A stretch of DNA of 64,000 nucleotides from Bdellovibrio bacteriovorus. Lineage in GTDB: Bacteria; Bdellovibrionota; Bdellovibrionia; Bdellovibrionales; Bdellovibrionaceae. Each line of letters begins with the position of its first letter. Positions within the stretch are counted from its first letter, which is position 1. Below are positions 52,218 to 60,490 of the stretch, one piece after another. The position numbers were made by a program, and so were the translations under genes. Under the pieces are notes generated by a model, which was given only the letters and a program-made list of their open reading frames with translations, was not told the DNA's origin and did not search any database. The stretch lies in assembly GCF_025558485.1 (NCBI RefSeq), contig NZ_CP102930.1, forward strand, positions 558,001 to 622,000, given 5' to 3'.

Positions 52218-53096
52218 TTACAGTTGATTCTCGATATCGGCCAGAATTTTCTCGATGGGCGTGATAAATTCGCCCAGACACTCATTTTCAAGGCAATGGC
52301 GCACTGATACATCAGTCGGAGCATCGCCAAATGTCGGGTCGTTAAAGTCGTTCTCACCACTGGAAAGAATGCCAATCAGCTTATTGCGGTCTTTGGAATA
52401 AATCGGAGAACCAGAATTTCCTTCAAAGACATCCAGCTCTGAAATCATCATTCCGTTGTTTGCATATGCAGAGCGAATTTTACCATCAGCCTTCTTCAGT
52501 GGGCTGCCCAAAGGATATCCCAGTGAGTAAATCTCGGCCCCTTCCCGTAACGCCACCATATCCGGTTGTGCCGCCGCCGCATTAACTGTTTCAGTTAGCT
52601 TCACCACCGCATAGTCCAACCCATTAGCAAAGTCATGGCGACGATGGCTGACTTTCTTGCAGTTAAATACTTCCATTTCAGACGCTGGCACATTCTTACG
52701 ATAATTTCTGACAAAAACGGTATTTTCACATGTATGTTCGTCGGTGATACAATGGCCTGCCGTCAAAACCACATCGGATTTCATTAAAACACCTGAACAA
52801 AAAGCAAGATGACTTTGCTCTCCCCATTCCAACTCACTGCCGGTGGCATAGATTTCATTGATAAAATCGGTCTCACCGGACTCTTTGAAAAGCTCCCAGC
52901 TTTCACGGGAAACCAGTGCAAAGCTGCTTCCAAGGTTCAGCATCTCGGCTGAAACATCCCGAACAGAGTCATCTCCATAGATCACTCCCTGTCCGTGCTT
53001 TTCAGGGCTTGAAACAGAACCGGGCGTGGAGCTTCCTCCACACCCGAATAAGTTTAGCAGTAATGTCCCCATCAGGACGGCACGGACCAATTTCAC
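52218..53096 (-). CDS. Trypsin/V8-like serine protease lipoprotein
   Basis: A 292-residue secreted protease with lipobox FGC (Cys19, NLFGCGGSS). Catalytic motifs: VLTAGHCITD (His), NGLDYAVVKL (Asp) and VFEGNSGSPIYS (Ser). The GNSGSP form is closest to V8/glutamyl-endopeptidase-like and bacterial trypsin-like enzymes. Start is GTG at 53096 with AAGGA 6 nt ahead, right behind the stop of the deacetylase-like gene, so translation is probably coupled. Targets unknown. Confidence 0.87.
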   Translation of the reverse strand: MKLVRAVLMGTLLLNLFGCGGSSTPGSVSSPEKHGQGVIYGDDSVRDVSAEMLNLGSSFALVSRESWELFKESGETDFINEIYATGSELEWGEQSHLAFCSGVLMKSDVVLTAGHCITDEHTCENTVFVRNYRKNVPASEMEVFNCKKVSHRRHDFANGLDYAVVKLTETVNAAAAQPDMVALREGAEIYSLGYPLGSPLKKADGKIRSAYANNGMMISELDVFEGNSGSPIYSKDRNKLIGILSSGENDFNDPTFGDAPTDVSVRHCLENECLGEFITPIEKILADIENQL

Positions 53097-54740
53097 TTAG
53101 TGTCCTTTGGTGAAATCCATTTCATCTGCGTGAGCTTCAGGCAAGTGGCCTTGTTCCCAGCGGGTTTCGATATTTTCAGCATCAACAGACTCAATGTCTG
53201 TTCCGATGGCTTTTACTTTATAAGTCGCAGTGGCGATCTCTTTATTAGCTCTATTTTCGATAGAGATACGCACCAGGGCATCCTGTCCAGCTTCAGACCA
53301 TTGACGAACATCTCTTAGGTCAACTGTACCGTTAATCTCTTGAGTTGTATCACCCACAGTTACAAACTGTTTCAGACCTTTGAGTTTGGCATCACGACCA
53401 GTCAGGGAAATTTTCATCAAATCCTGATCCGGCGTCATCTGAATCGCCAAATCCAAGTGACGTGGTGACGTGGTGGACTTAGGGCGTGGCAACTTGGCAA
53501 ACTCACCTTTTTTGAAGGCTGCAATATCAGACGCCTTTTTGCTTTCAAGGAAGTTCATAAGTTCAGAGTAAGTTACGCACTTCACTTCAGGTTTGGAACA
53601 TACTTCATTAGCAAACTCAAAGAAAGTCTCGTAGTAAGCGCCACCCATCCATTTAGAGAAGTGATGACCAATATGAACCGGCGCACGATTGCCATAGTAG
53701 TTCGTATTGAAGTAACTGCGATAGATTTCAAGCATGTTTGCTTTCACTTTCGCTTTCTGCGCAGTGGAGACCGTATTCAAGCAGTCACGAGCTTTATTGG
53801 CCTTCACTGTTTGACCGTGTCTATCTGTAGTCATCATCTGCATTGTCTGAGGTTCTTCCTTCAAAACACGGGCAGAGTCACGAACGCAATAGTTATAATC
53901 CATGGAAATCCAGCGACGAGATCCACCCGGTTCCGGAACTTCAGCCAACGGGAAGTTCCAGGTTCCATACTCGTTTTTCTCAGGCCAGTAATTCGGCATG
54001 TTCAACTTGGAAGTATCATATCTAATACCGAATTTAGGAAGATTCGGCCACAAACCATCACTTACACCCAAAACAGGCGCACGGAAACCATTCATGTGAT
54101 TACGGAACAAGAGACCCGGCTGTTCTTTCGGGCGGATTTTATTCAAAGAGAAAACATTGTCCACGATGTAGTAGAATTGCTGGAACTCAGATTTCCAGTC
54201 TGCCTCGGACCAGCGCAAGTCCCACTTCCATTTAATGTTGCCACCTGAATCACGCACGCATTTACGCGTAACAGAGGACATTTCACACTCTTTGTATCCT
54301 GCATCGAAGTGTCCAACGGCATGAGAGCCAATCTCATGACCTTCACGATAAGCATCATTCATCTGATCAATACGCTGGGAAATATCCTCACGGTCATCAC
54401 CCCAGCCAATTGCCGATCCACGATTTCTTGTAGCAACCACATTATTCTTAGAGTCCCTGGTCAAGCGCATTCCCGGTGGATTGTAGGTGGTTTTATTTTC
54501 TGGGCTCAGCAAGTACACCGGATTGATAAAGAAAGTAAAACGAGTGTCCACTCCACGATCTTTTCTCATCTGAGAATAGTCACGGGAGTACTGCCAAACG
54601 TCGTTGTTGTAAGAGCCGTCAAAAGCAAACAGCACAAACTGTGGTGGTCTTTCCACCTTATGACTTTGCGCCCACGCAAAGTGCTGTGTGAACAAAGACA
54701 ACGTCACAAGACCTTTTGCAATCAAACTTCTCTTAGACAT
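53097..54740 (-). CDS. Polysaccharide-deacetylase-like exported protein
   Basis: A 547-residue secreted protein with a signal peptide and a CE4-like NodB domain in its first 400 residues: FVLFAFDGSYNNDVW at the motif-1 position, RFTFFINPVYLL, GHEIGSHAVGHFDAG at motif 2 (HxxxH). In standard CE4 enzymes motif 1 is FDDG with two Asp; here the second Asp is replaced (FDGS), as in some insect or fungal-like groups, so activity is uncertain. The last 120 residues form a beta domain (LDLAIQMTPDQDLMKISLTG). Peptidoglycan or chitin-like glycan is the family substrate. GGGAGG lies before ATG 54740. Confidence 0.78.
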   Translation of the reverse strand: MSKRSLIAKGLVTLSLFTQHFAWAQSHKVERPPQFVLFAFDGSYNNDVWQYSRDYSQMRKDRGVDTRFTFFINPVYLLSPENKTTYNPPGMRLTRDSKNNVVATRNRGSAIGWGDDREDISQRIDQMNDAYREGHEIGSHAVGHFDAGYKECEMSSVTRKCVRDSGGNIKWKWDLRWSEADWKSEFQQFYYIVDNVFSLNKIRPKEQPGLLFRNHMNGFRAPVLGVSDGLWPNLPKFGIRYDTSKLNMPNYWPEKNEYGTWNFPLAEVPEPGGSRRWISMDYNYCVRDSARVLKEEPQTMQMMTTDRHGQTVKANKARDCLNTVSTAQKAKVKANMLEIYRSYFNTNYYGNRAPVHIGHHFSKWMGGAYYETFFEFANEVCSKPEVKCVTYSELMNFLESKKASDIAAFKKGEFAKLPRPKSTTSPRHLDLAIQMTPDQDLMKISLTGRDAKLKGLKQFVTVGDTTQEINGTVDLRDVRQWSEAGQDALVRISIENRANKEIATATYKVKAIGTDIESVDAENIETRWEQGHLPEAHADEMDFTKGH

Positions 54741-54883
54741 TTAAGCCTCCCAATTGTTTTCTATTTCACAATGGAAGGTTTGCAACGCCTATGCCTGCGA
54801 AATCATGGGGTTTGAGCCTAAATTGCTGTCTAGAGATTAAACAAAGAACAATTCTCGTCTTTCACTGTTTTGAAATGAGACAG

Positions 54884-56176
54884 TCAATTCCTGCCGGATG
54901 ACCATATGAGATCAGGGGGAATATCCTTTTCAGGCTCCTCCTCATACTCGTCCGTCAAGGGAGGAATACTATCTGGCCGAGTTAGGAGTGCCGCCTTCCA
55001 TGGAATTGATTCCCCAAGAAGGTCTTCGTCCTTTACTCCTGCCAAATACGGAAAGGTCACGCCCGAAAAGTCTGCCTTTCCGGAGCAGTAGAAGCTTGTG
55101 AAAAAGTAGATAACATCAGCCTCAGCAAGTATTGGACGCACTTCCCGAGGATAATACCTACTCCAAGAAGCAACCTTCCCCTCGAGTGTCTTAATAATTT
55201 CAAATCTCGACTTTTTAATCCCTGAAGCTGTGATAATTTTTTGTACCCGATCATCTTCGTCAAGATTGTCGCCACAAGGCTCATGGTCACTTCGACCAGA
55301 GGGAGAACACTGCCCCACCTTTAAGAACTCGTTATCTTCAGACCAGGCAATTCTAATCAGTAATTCCGGAGCTAAAAAGATTCCGGAGTTATCAATATTC
55401 CACATAGTAGTTTTCAAATTCGGCTGATAGCTAAGATAGCCCAGCAGGGCCGGAGCTTCAAACAATGCCTGAAATTGCCTGATAAGCTCTGCCTCATATA
55501 GCATTTGAATGTTCGAAGAACTTAACCTTTGCTCGCAGCGAACTTTTCTTAAGAAATTGATTATTGCTTCGGAACCGGCAATCTCACCCAACTGGACACT
55601 CTGTATGACTTGCGACTGCACGAATAGACAGGATAACCCCGTCCTATCAACTGCTGACAATGCCGCATCCATGTTTCCAGCAACTACTTTTTCCAGAATT
55701 TCTTTTATCTTCTTTAAATAAAATTCCAGCACGAAAGCCGTTGTCTCATTAACACCATCAGTTTTGATCTCCCGCAACTTCCGGGCATGATTTAGCAACC
55801 TCAAAAGATCCTGATGACGTCGCCTTAACGCATTCTCGTCAAACGAAACCTGTTCACTCCCCAAGTTATACGGGCCCACAGACCTGTCTATCAAAAATTT
55901 TGCAATTTCCAAACTGTCCGACCTTACGGCCAGGCCCAACGGGGTCTCTGCCAGTCCAGCAAAGGAGTATTCAGATATTTGCAGCTTCTGTAATTCCCGC
56001 TCGACTATTGCAACATTACCTGAACGAACTGCAGCAAGCACATTCTTCTGCTGTAAAGACGCCACAGGATCAGCCGCCTGTCTCACAATTAAATCGCTAT
56101 TGTCGTAAGAATCTTTACCAAAGGAACAGGCTTGCAAGGCCAGAATTACAACCAACAGAAAGAGAACTCTCATCAT
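54884..56176 (-). CDS. Ankyrin-like lipoprotein, downstream paralog
   Basis: A 430-residue lipoprotein (lipobox LQAC, Cys17). Residues 50-100 (KNVLAAVRSGNVAIVERELQ, TPLGLAVRSDSLEIAKFLID) look like two ankyrin-type helix pairs, as in ank-repeat lipoproteins; the rest is helical and unassigned with a YSRYYPREVRPI segment near the end. It is related in plan to the gene before it. ATG at 56176 overlaps that gene's stop (ATGA) and has AAGGAG upstream, so translation is coupled. Confidence 0.7.
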   Translation of the reverse strand: MMRVLFLLVVILALQACSFGKDSYDNSDLIVRQAADPVASLQQKNVLAAVRSGNVAIVERELQKLQISEYSFAGLAETPLGLAVRSDSLEIAKFLIDRSVGPYNLGSEQVSFDENALRRRHQDLLRLLNHARKLREIKTDGVNETTAFVLEFYLKKIKEILEKVVAGNMDAALSAVDRTGLSCLFVQSQVIQSVQLGEIAGSEAIINFLRKVRCEQRLSSSNIQMLYEAELIRQFQALFEAPALLGYLSYQPNLKTTMWNIDNSGIFLAPELLIRIAWSEDNEFLKVGQCSPSGRSDHEPCGDNLDEDDRVQKIITASGIKKSRFEIIKTLEGKVASWSRYYPREVRPILAEADVIYFFTSFYCSGKADFSGVTFPYLAGVKDEDLLGESIPWKAALLTRPDSIPPLTDEYEEEPEKDIPPDLIWSSGRN

Positions 56177-57348
56177 TGACTTCTCCTTTCCGGAAGACTG
56201 CAAAGTTCCGCGCGAAACTTTTCCCCGTCAGCCTGGCTGAGGCCGGTGGAGCTTGAGTCAAGAGAGCGTCCGCTATACAGCTCCTGGAATTGCGCCTTCG
56301 ACAAACGGACATCAGGGAACTGATAGCGGAACAACGCCCACATACTGGCAATGTTCTCGTCATTCTCTGAACAATACTTTTTTTCCTCTCCACAGTACTG
56401 GCCAGCCCCATTTAACCCCTCTGAGAACACATACGGATATGAGTATGCACCGACCTCCGGGTTAATCAGTCTGGTTGCAACATCCAGCCACTTATCAAAA
56501 GAGGTATCATTCTGAAAGCACGGCTTTTTTAACATGAGCATAGTCACGGGACTGACTTCCACATGACTTGAAATAAGTCCCATTTGATCTGAATGCCAGC
56601 CACCCGCAGGAACCATGATGCTGATTGTTGTAAGCTTCTTCAGGGTCATCAGCGTTGCGAGAAAGCTCGTATCCTTAAATGCGGATTGGAACTGATAGAA
56701 GTATTCAAAGCTAATCCATTCAGAAATTTTCTCCAGAGAAAAACGATCCTTATATGGGGAGCAGACTTTACTATTAACGACTTCCAAAAAAACTGATTGT
56801 GTGGATGCGCCTGCGGTATAAATGCTCTTCACAAGGGTGTCAGCGAGATCTTCACACCCTCCCGGCCCCAATTGGTACTCTTCAAGGCGTGCGTAAAAGA
56901 CTGCCAAGCCCTGCCGGTGACTTGCAATAATATCGTCAAAGCTCTCTTTTTGAGCAGACTTGATAAGACTATTCAGCTCCTGATCATATCCAATCTTCTC
57001 ACGGCTATCCTGATTCAGGACAAAGGGGCTGTGACCGCTGATCAGTAAATAGCTTAAAATTTTGGTTTTCTTGTATTTAATAGCGAAATCAATTGCGCTG
57101 GCAGATGTGTTTTTTGCAAGGCCATCGACTTCGCTCTTTCGCTCAGCCAACTGCTCAATAGCCGCTTCTTCATCCTCACCTGCAATGATCTCTTCTATGC
57201 TTGGAAGGACAAGCGGGCGTGCCTTTTCTTCAACCACAATCACTTGGGCATGGCCGGACGCCGGGTTCTTTTTAAAAGAACACCCCCCCGTTGCCAGCAG
57301 CAACAGAGTTAAGATTCCGGATATGACAAAACGACCTGACACTTCCAT
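56173..57348 (-). CDS. Ankyrin-like lipoprotein, upstream paralog
   Basis: A 391-residue lipoprotein (lipobox TGGC, Cys23) of the same layout as the following gene: charged N-terminal part, SASAIDFAIKYKKTKILSYL as a degenerate ankyrin-like helix pair, then helical repeats and a Cys-bearing C-terminal region with EEKKYCSENDENIASMWALF. No enzyme motif. ATG at 57348 is set by the signal peptide; the ribosome site is weak. Head of a two-gene operon. Confidence 0.68.
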   Translation of the reverse strand: MEVSGRFVISGILTLLLLATGGCSFKKNPASGHAQVIVVEEKARPLVLPSIEEIIAGEDEEAAIEQLAERKSEVDGLAKNTSASAIDFAIKYKKTKILSYLLISGHSPFVLNQDSREKIGYDQELNSLIKSAQKESFDDIIASHRQGLAVFYARLEEYQLGPGGCEDLADTLVKSIYTAGASTQSVFLEVVNSKVCSPYKDRFSLEKISEWISFEYFYQFQSAFKDTSFLATLMTLKKLTTISIMVPAGGWHSDQMGLISSHVEVSPVTMLMLKKPCFQNDTSFDKWLDVATRLINPEVGAYSYPYVFSEGLNGAGQYCGEEKKYCSENDENIASMWALFRYQFPDVRLSKAQFQELYSGRSLDSSSTGLSQADGEKFRAELCSLPERRSQ

Positions 57349-57553
57349 CGCTGCGCTTATCTGCAAGCCTCATTCCCGCGCCATGCCCGGTTCAAATGGT
57401 TAATGCTGTAAATCGGTTAACCACGGTGACATTTCCTGTTCCGCACGCGAACACTGGACCTTGGGCGGAAGTTTGGAACAGTAAAACATCCAAAGTCCTG
57501 ACGAAAATCAAAAAAAACTTCCGATTCAGTCTTCCACAGTTAAACTGAACTTA

Positions 57554-58123
57554 ATGAGAATACAGATCGTTGCTTTACTAACTACATTTATTGGCGTGTC
57601 TTTTTTAAATTCTGAAGCTTTCGCGGCAATGACTTGCAACCGAAAGCAGTCAGCCACCAATTGCATGGTCTGCAATTGCTACCATGAATCCCGGGGCGAA
57701 GCCTTCGATGGCATGGTGGCCGTAACCAAGGTCGTCCTGTCCCGTATGGAAGCCAACGCGCACCCTGATACCGCCTGCGGTGTTATTTATGAAGACAGTC
57801 AGTTCAGTTGGACTCAGGATAGACATCCAAATAATATTTCCCCCACCCGAAGTGACGACAAAAAGGGTCTGGAGCAATGTAAAAAGGCGGTTGCTCTGGC
57901 AGTCAAGGAAGGCCCCAATGATATCATCTATTATTACAATCCTCAGGTAGCCCGCCCCTACTGGGCGCGAAGCATGACAAGATGTGGAGTCATCGACAAT
58001 CATGCCTTCCTGGTTCCCCGTGGTGAGTCCTGCCCGAAAAAGCTGGGGGCCAACGGCAAAACCTCTCAGAAAAAAACCAGCGGTGGCAGCAGCAGCAAAA
58101 AAAGCGCGTCAGGAGTTCGATAA
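57554..58123 (+). CDS. SleB-like cell-wall hydrolase
   Basis: A 189-residue exported protein with a signal peptide and a Hydrolase_2 (SleB/CwlJ) domain: VCNCYHESRGEAFDGMVAVT holds the catalytic Glu45, with VVLSRMEANAHPDTACGVIY and SWTQDRHPN after it. Such enzymes are lytic transglycosylases acting on peptidoglycan, known from spores but widespread. The C-terminal 40 residues are Lys/Ser/Gly-rich (KTSGGSSSKKSASGVR), a basic tail that could hold it to the wall. It shares a TAATG junction with the next gene. Confidence 0.87.
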   Translation: MRIQIVALLTTFIGVSFLNSEAFAAMTCNRKQSATNCMVCNCYHESRGEAFDGMVAVTKVVLSRMEANAHPDTACGVIYEDSQFSWTQDRHPNNISPTRSDDKKGLEQCKKAVALAVKEGPNDIIYYYNPQVARPYWARSMTRCGVIDNHAFLVPRGESCPKKLGANGKTSQKKTSGGSSSKKSASGVR

Positions 58124-58710
58124 TGATAAAACCACTTGTTGCAACCCTTCTTTTTAGCACTCTTTGTAACGCGGCTCCGGTGGATGTTTCCAAAACAGAC
58201 ATGGCCGAAGTTGTTATTAAAGACGGAAACGCCAGAATCTCTTTGCCTGCAGAGGCAAAAAAAGCACTGATCAACTGGAATCCGGAATTTATTGTTTTCG
58301 ATTTGAAGGACTACAGTGAATCTGTTCTAAACCTGATCAAAGAGGTCGAACCCAACGGTGTTCCCATGGCCTTCATCGCAGACTTGGACAATAACGGGGA
58401 AAAAGACATTGTTCTTCTGGGCAGTGATCTGCACCGTCAATATGCCGTGGCCCTGACAAAAAAGGACAAGACCTGGCAGGCCGTGGAGATCCATTCCTGG
58501 ACTATAGCCAATATCAAATCCACGGTACTGCCAAAGATCGACAAATCAAAATCTGCCGAATCCGGCATTCCTCTGTATGTGCTGCCTGCTGATGGCGAAC
58601 ATGCAAAAAAATTGGGGAAAAAGATCGGAGTTCAGGTTGAAAGATATATGGGCTCTGCATCTGTCTATGAAATAAAAGACGGCAAAGCGGCTCAGGTCAT
58701 TCTTCAGTAA
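58123..58710 (+). CDS. Exported protein, unknown function
   Basis: A 195-residue periplasmic protein with a signal peptide (MIKPLVATLLFSTLCNA). The middle contains FIADLDNNGEKDIVLLGSD, an FG-GAP/calcium-loop-like D-x-D-x-N-G-x-x-D element that is the only motif seen. ATG at 58123 overlaps the hydrolase stop (TAATG), so the pair is translated together and may form an enzyme-partner unit (inference). Confidence 0.72.
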   Translation: MIKPLVATLLFSTLCNAAPVDVSKTDMAEVVIKDGNARISLPAEAKKALINWNPEFIVFDLKDYSESVLNLIKEVEPNGVPMAFIADLDNNGEKDIVLLGSDLHRQYAVALTKKDKTWQAVEIHSWTIANIKSTVLPKIDKSKSAESGIPLYVLPADGEHAKKLGKKIGVQVERYMGSASVYEIKDGKAAQVILQ

Positions 58711-58726
58711 TTCATTTCATTCCAAT

Positions 58727-58758
58727 CAGTACGAAATCCGTCATGTGGTTTCGTACTG
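58727..58758. repeat. Inverted repeat at a convergent gene junction
   Basis: CAGTACGAAA and TTTCGTACTG pair perfectly over 10 bp (arms 58727-58736 and 58749-58758), plus CC/GG with a one-base bulge. It spans the end of aat. It may be a terminator lacking a T-run or a coincidental fold. Confidence 0.4.
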
Positions 58759-59406
58759 AAAATGTCTCTGTTCCAACATATCCAGATAGTACTCACGGTC
58801 CACGAGCTTCCCACCCATGCTGGCAATCACAGGTGTAACCATCTGCACATCCATCCATTGATGTCCCATTTCTGACAGCACCTCAACCAGCCGCCATAAG
58901 GCAAGCTTCGAGGCATTGGGTTTTTTATAGAACATGCTTTCACCACTAAAAACACCTTCCACCAGAACACCGTAGATCCCACCGATCAGGATGTTGTTTT
59001 CTCGCACTTCAACCGACATGCAAAAACCCGCCTTGAAGAATTCCAGATAGGCGCGCTTCATCTGCGTCGTGATCCAGGTCCCGTCCTGTCCAGGGCGTGG
59101 CTGTTTGGAGCACTCTTCCAGCACCTGATGAAAATCCTTATTCACAGTAAAAGTAATTTCAGAATGACGACGGCGAAAACGCTTTAAACTTTCCGGCACA
59201 TGGAAATCCTGAAAATCCAAGATCCCTCGCTGCTCAGGCGAAAACCACAGCATTGGCAAACCGGGCTGAGGCCACGGAAAAATACCCTTGCTGTACGCCG
59301 TATAAAGCGTGCCGACATCGAGCACTCCCCCAATGGCAATAATCCCCTCGGCCAAGGTGTCACGCGCATCCGGAAAATCGACCGATGAACGAAGCTTTCC
59401 CTGCAT
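58741..59406 (-). CDS. aat: Leucyl/phenylalanyl-tRNA-protein transferase
   Basis: Adds Leu or Phe to N-terminal Arg or Lys of proteins to send them to ClpS-ClpAP (N-degron pathway). The 221-residue protein shows family motifs: FPDARDTLAEGIIAIGGVLD, YSKGIFPWPQPGLPMLWFSP, YLEFFKAGFCMSVEV, IGGIYGVLVEGVFSGESMFY and DVQMVTPVIASMGGKLVDR. ATG at 59406 overlaps the stop of the sugar dehydrogenase gene (TAATG). Confidence 0.95.
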   Translation of the reverse strand: MQGKLRSSVDFPDARDTLAEGIIAIGGVLDVGTLYTAYSKGIFPWPQPGLPMLWFSPEQRGILDFQDFHVPESLKRFRRRHSEITFTVNKDFHQVLEECSKQPRPGQDGTWITTQMKRAYLEFFKAGFCMSVEVRENNILIGGIYGVLVEGVFSGESMFYKKPNASKLALWRLVEVLSEMGHQWMDVQMVTPVIASMGGKLVDREYYLDMLEQRHFQYETT

Positions 59407-60479
59407 TATTTCAAAGCCTTGTAGATAAGACGATAGATCACTCCCGCCTTGTCATCGGAAACCAGCAAAGATCCATCCGGCATAACCTCAACATCCACCG
59501 GACGTCCCCACGCAGAATCCCCCTGCAACCAGCCGTCAATAAAGCCCTCGGTCTTTTCCACCTGCGAGCCGTTGATTTTTACAAATGTCAGACGATACCC
59601 CTGCGGGGCCGAACGATTCCAGGAACCATGTTCTGCCAGAATAATACTGTTGCGATATTCGGCCGGAAACATTTTCCCAGTATAAAAGCGCATTCCCAAA
59701 GGGGCCACATGCGCTCGCAGCTCCACCGCCGGCGCCACGTAATCGGCGCAGTTTTTACCCTTGCCAAATTCCGGGTCCAAAATATTCTTGCCATGACAGA
59801 AAGGGAATCCAAAGTTCTGTCCCGGCGCTGTCAGACGATTGACCTCACAAGGAGGACGGTCATCCCCCAGCCAGTCGCGGCCATTATCGGTGAACCAAAG
59901 TTCTTTGCTTTCAGGGTGAAAATCAAAACCGACCGTGTTGCGCACGCCCGAAGCCACTTCTTCTTTGGAAGTGCCATTCACGTCGATGCGGTAAATACGC
60001 GCGTAATCTTTGCCGGGATCACAGATATTACAATTGGCTCCGACAGGAACATACAGCTTGCCATCAGGTCCGAAGCGAATGAACTTCCAGCCATGATGCG
60101 TATCTGTGGGAAACTTCTGCGGCAAAGTGCGCAGAGGTTTCGCCGGGAGCTTGGCATTTGCATTGCCATCGTATTCATGAATGCTGGCAATTTCTGCGAT
60201 ATAAACTTTGCCATCTTTAAAGGCCACGCCATTAGGGCTGTCCAGTCCCTGCGCAAAAATCTGGGTCCTTCCATTCTTCACGACATACACTTTATCTCCG
60301 GAACGGGATCCGACAAACACGCGCCCGTCCGGCGCCTGCGCCAGAGATCTTGCCCCCGGAACCTGTGCCCAGACAGAAATGGAAAAGCCCGGTGGTAGTT
60401 TTAGTTTTTCCAGCGGGAGTTTCGCTCCAGCCCGACTTGTCAGAAGGGTCAATAGCAGAACACTGGCAAGTTTCTTCAT
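59406..60479 (-). CDS. PQQ-type sugar dehydrogenase-like protein
   Basis: A 357-residue periplasmic six-bladed propeller of the glucose/sorbosone dehydrogenase (GSDH) family. Signal peptide MKKLASVLLLTLLTSRAGA; then LAQAPDGRVFVGSRSGDKVY, DGKLYVPVGANCNICDPG, WFTDNGRDWLGDDRPPCEVN and LAEHGSWNRS with VDVEVMPDGSLLVSDDK. AAGGAGG precedes ATG 60479. Cofactor and substrate are inferred from the family. Likely co-transcribed with aat and possibly recQ. Confidence 0.9.
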   Translation of the reverse strand: MKKLASVLLLTLLTSRAGAKLPLEKLKLPPGFSISVWAQVPGARSLAQAPDGRVFVGSRSGDKVYVVKNGRTQIFAQGLDSPNGVAFKDGKVYIAEIASIHEYDGNANAKLPAKPLRTLPQKFPTDTHHGWKFIRFGPDGKLYVPVGANCNICDPGKDYARIYRIDVNGTSKEEVASGVRNTVGFDFHPESKELWFTDNGRDWLGDDRPPCEVNRLTAPGQNFGFPFCHGKNILDPEFGKGKNCADYVAPAVELRAHVAPLGMRFYTGKMFPAEYRNSIILAEHGSWNRSAPQGYRLTFVKINGSQVEKTEGFIDGWLQGDSAWGRPVDVEVMPDGSLLVSDDKAGVIYRLIYKALK

Positions 60480-60490
60480 ACGTCCTCCTT

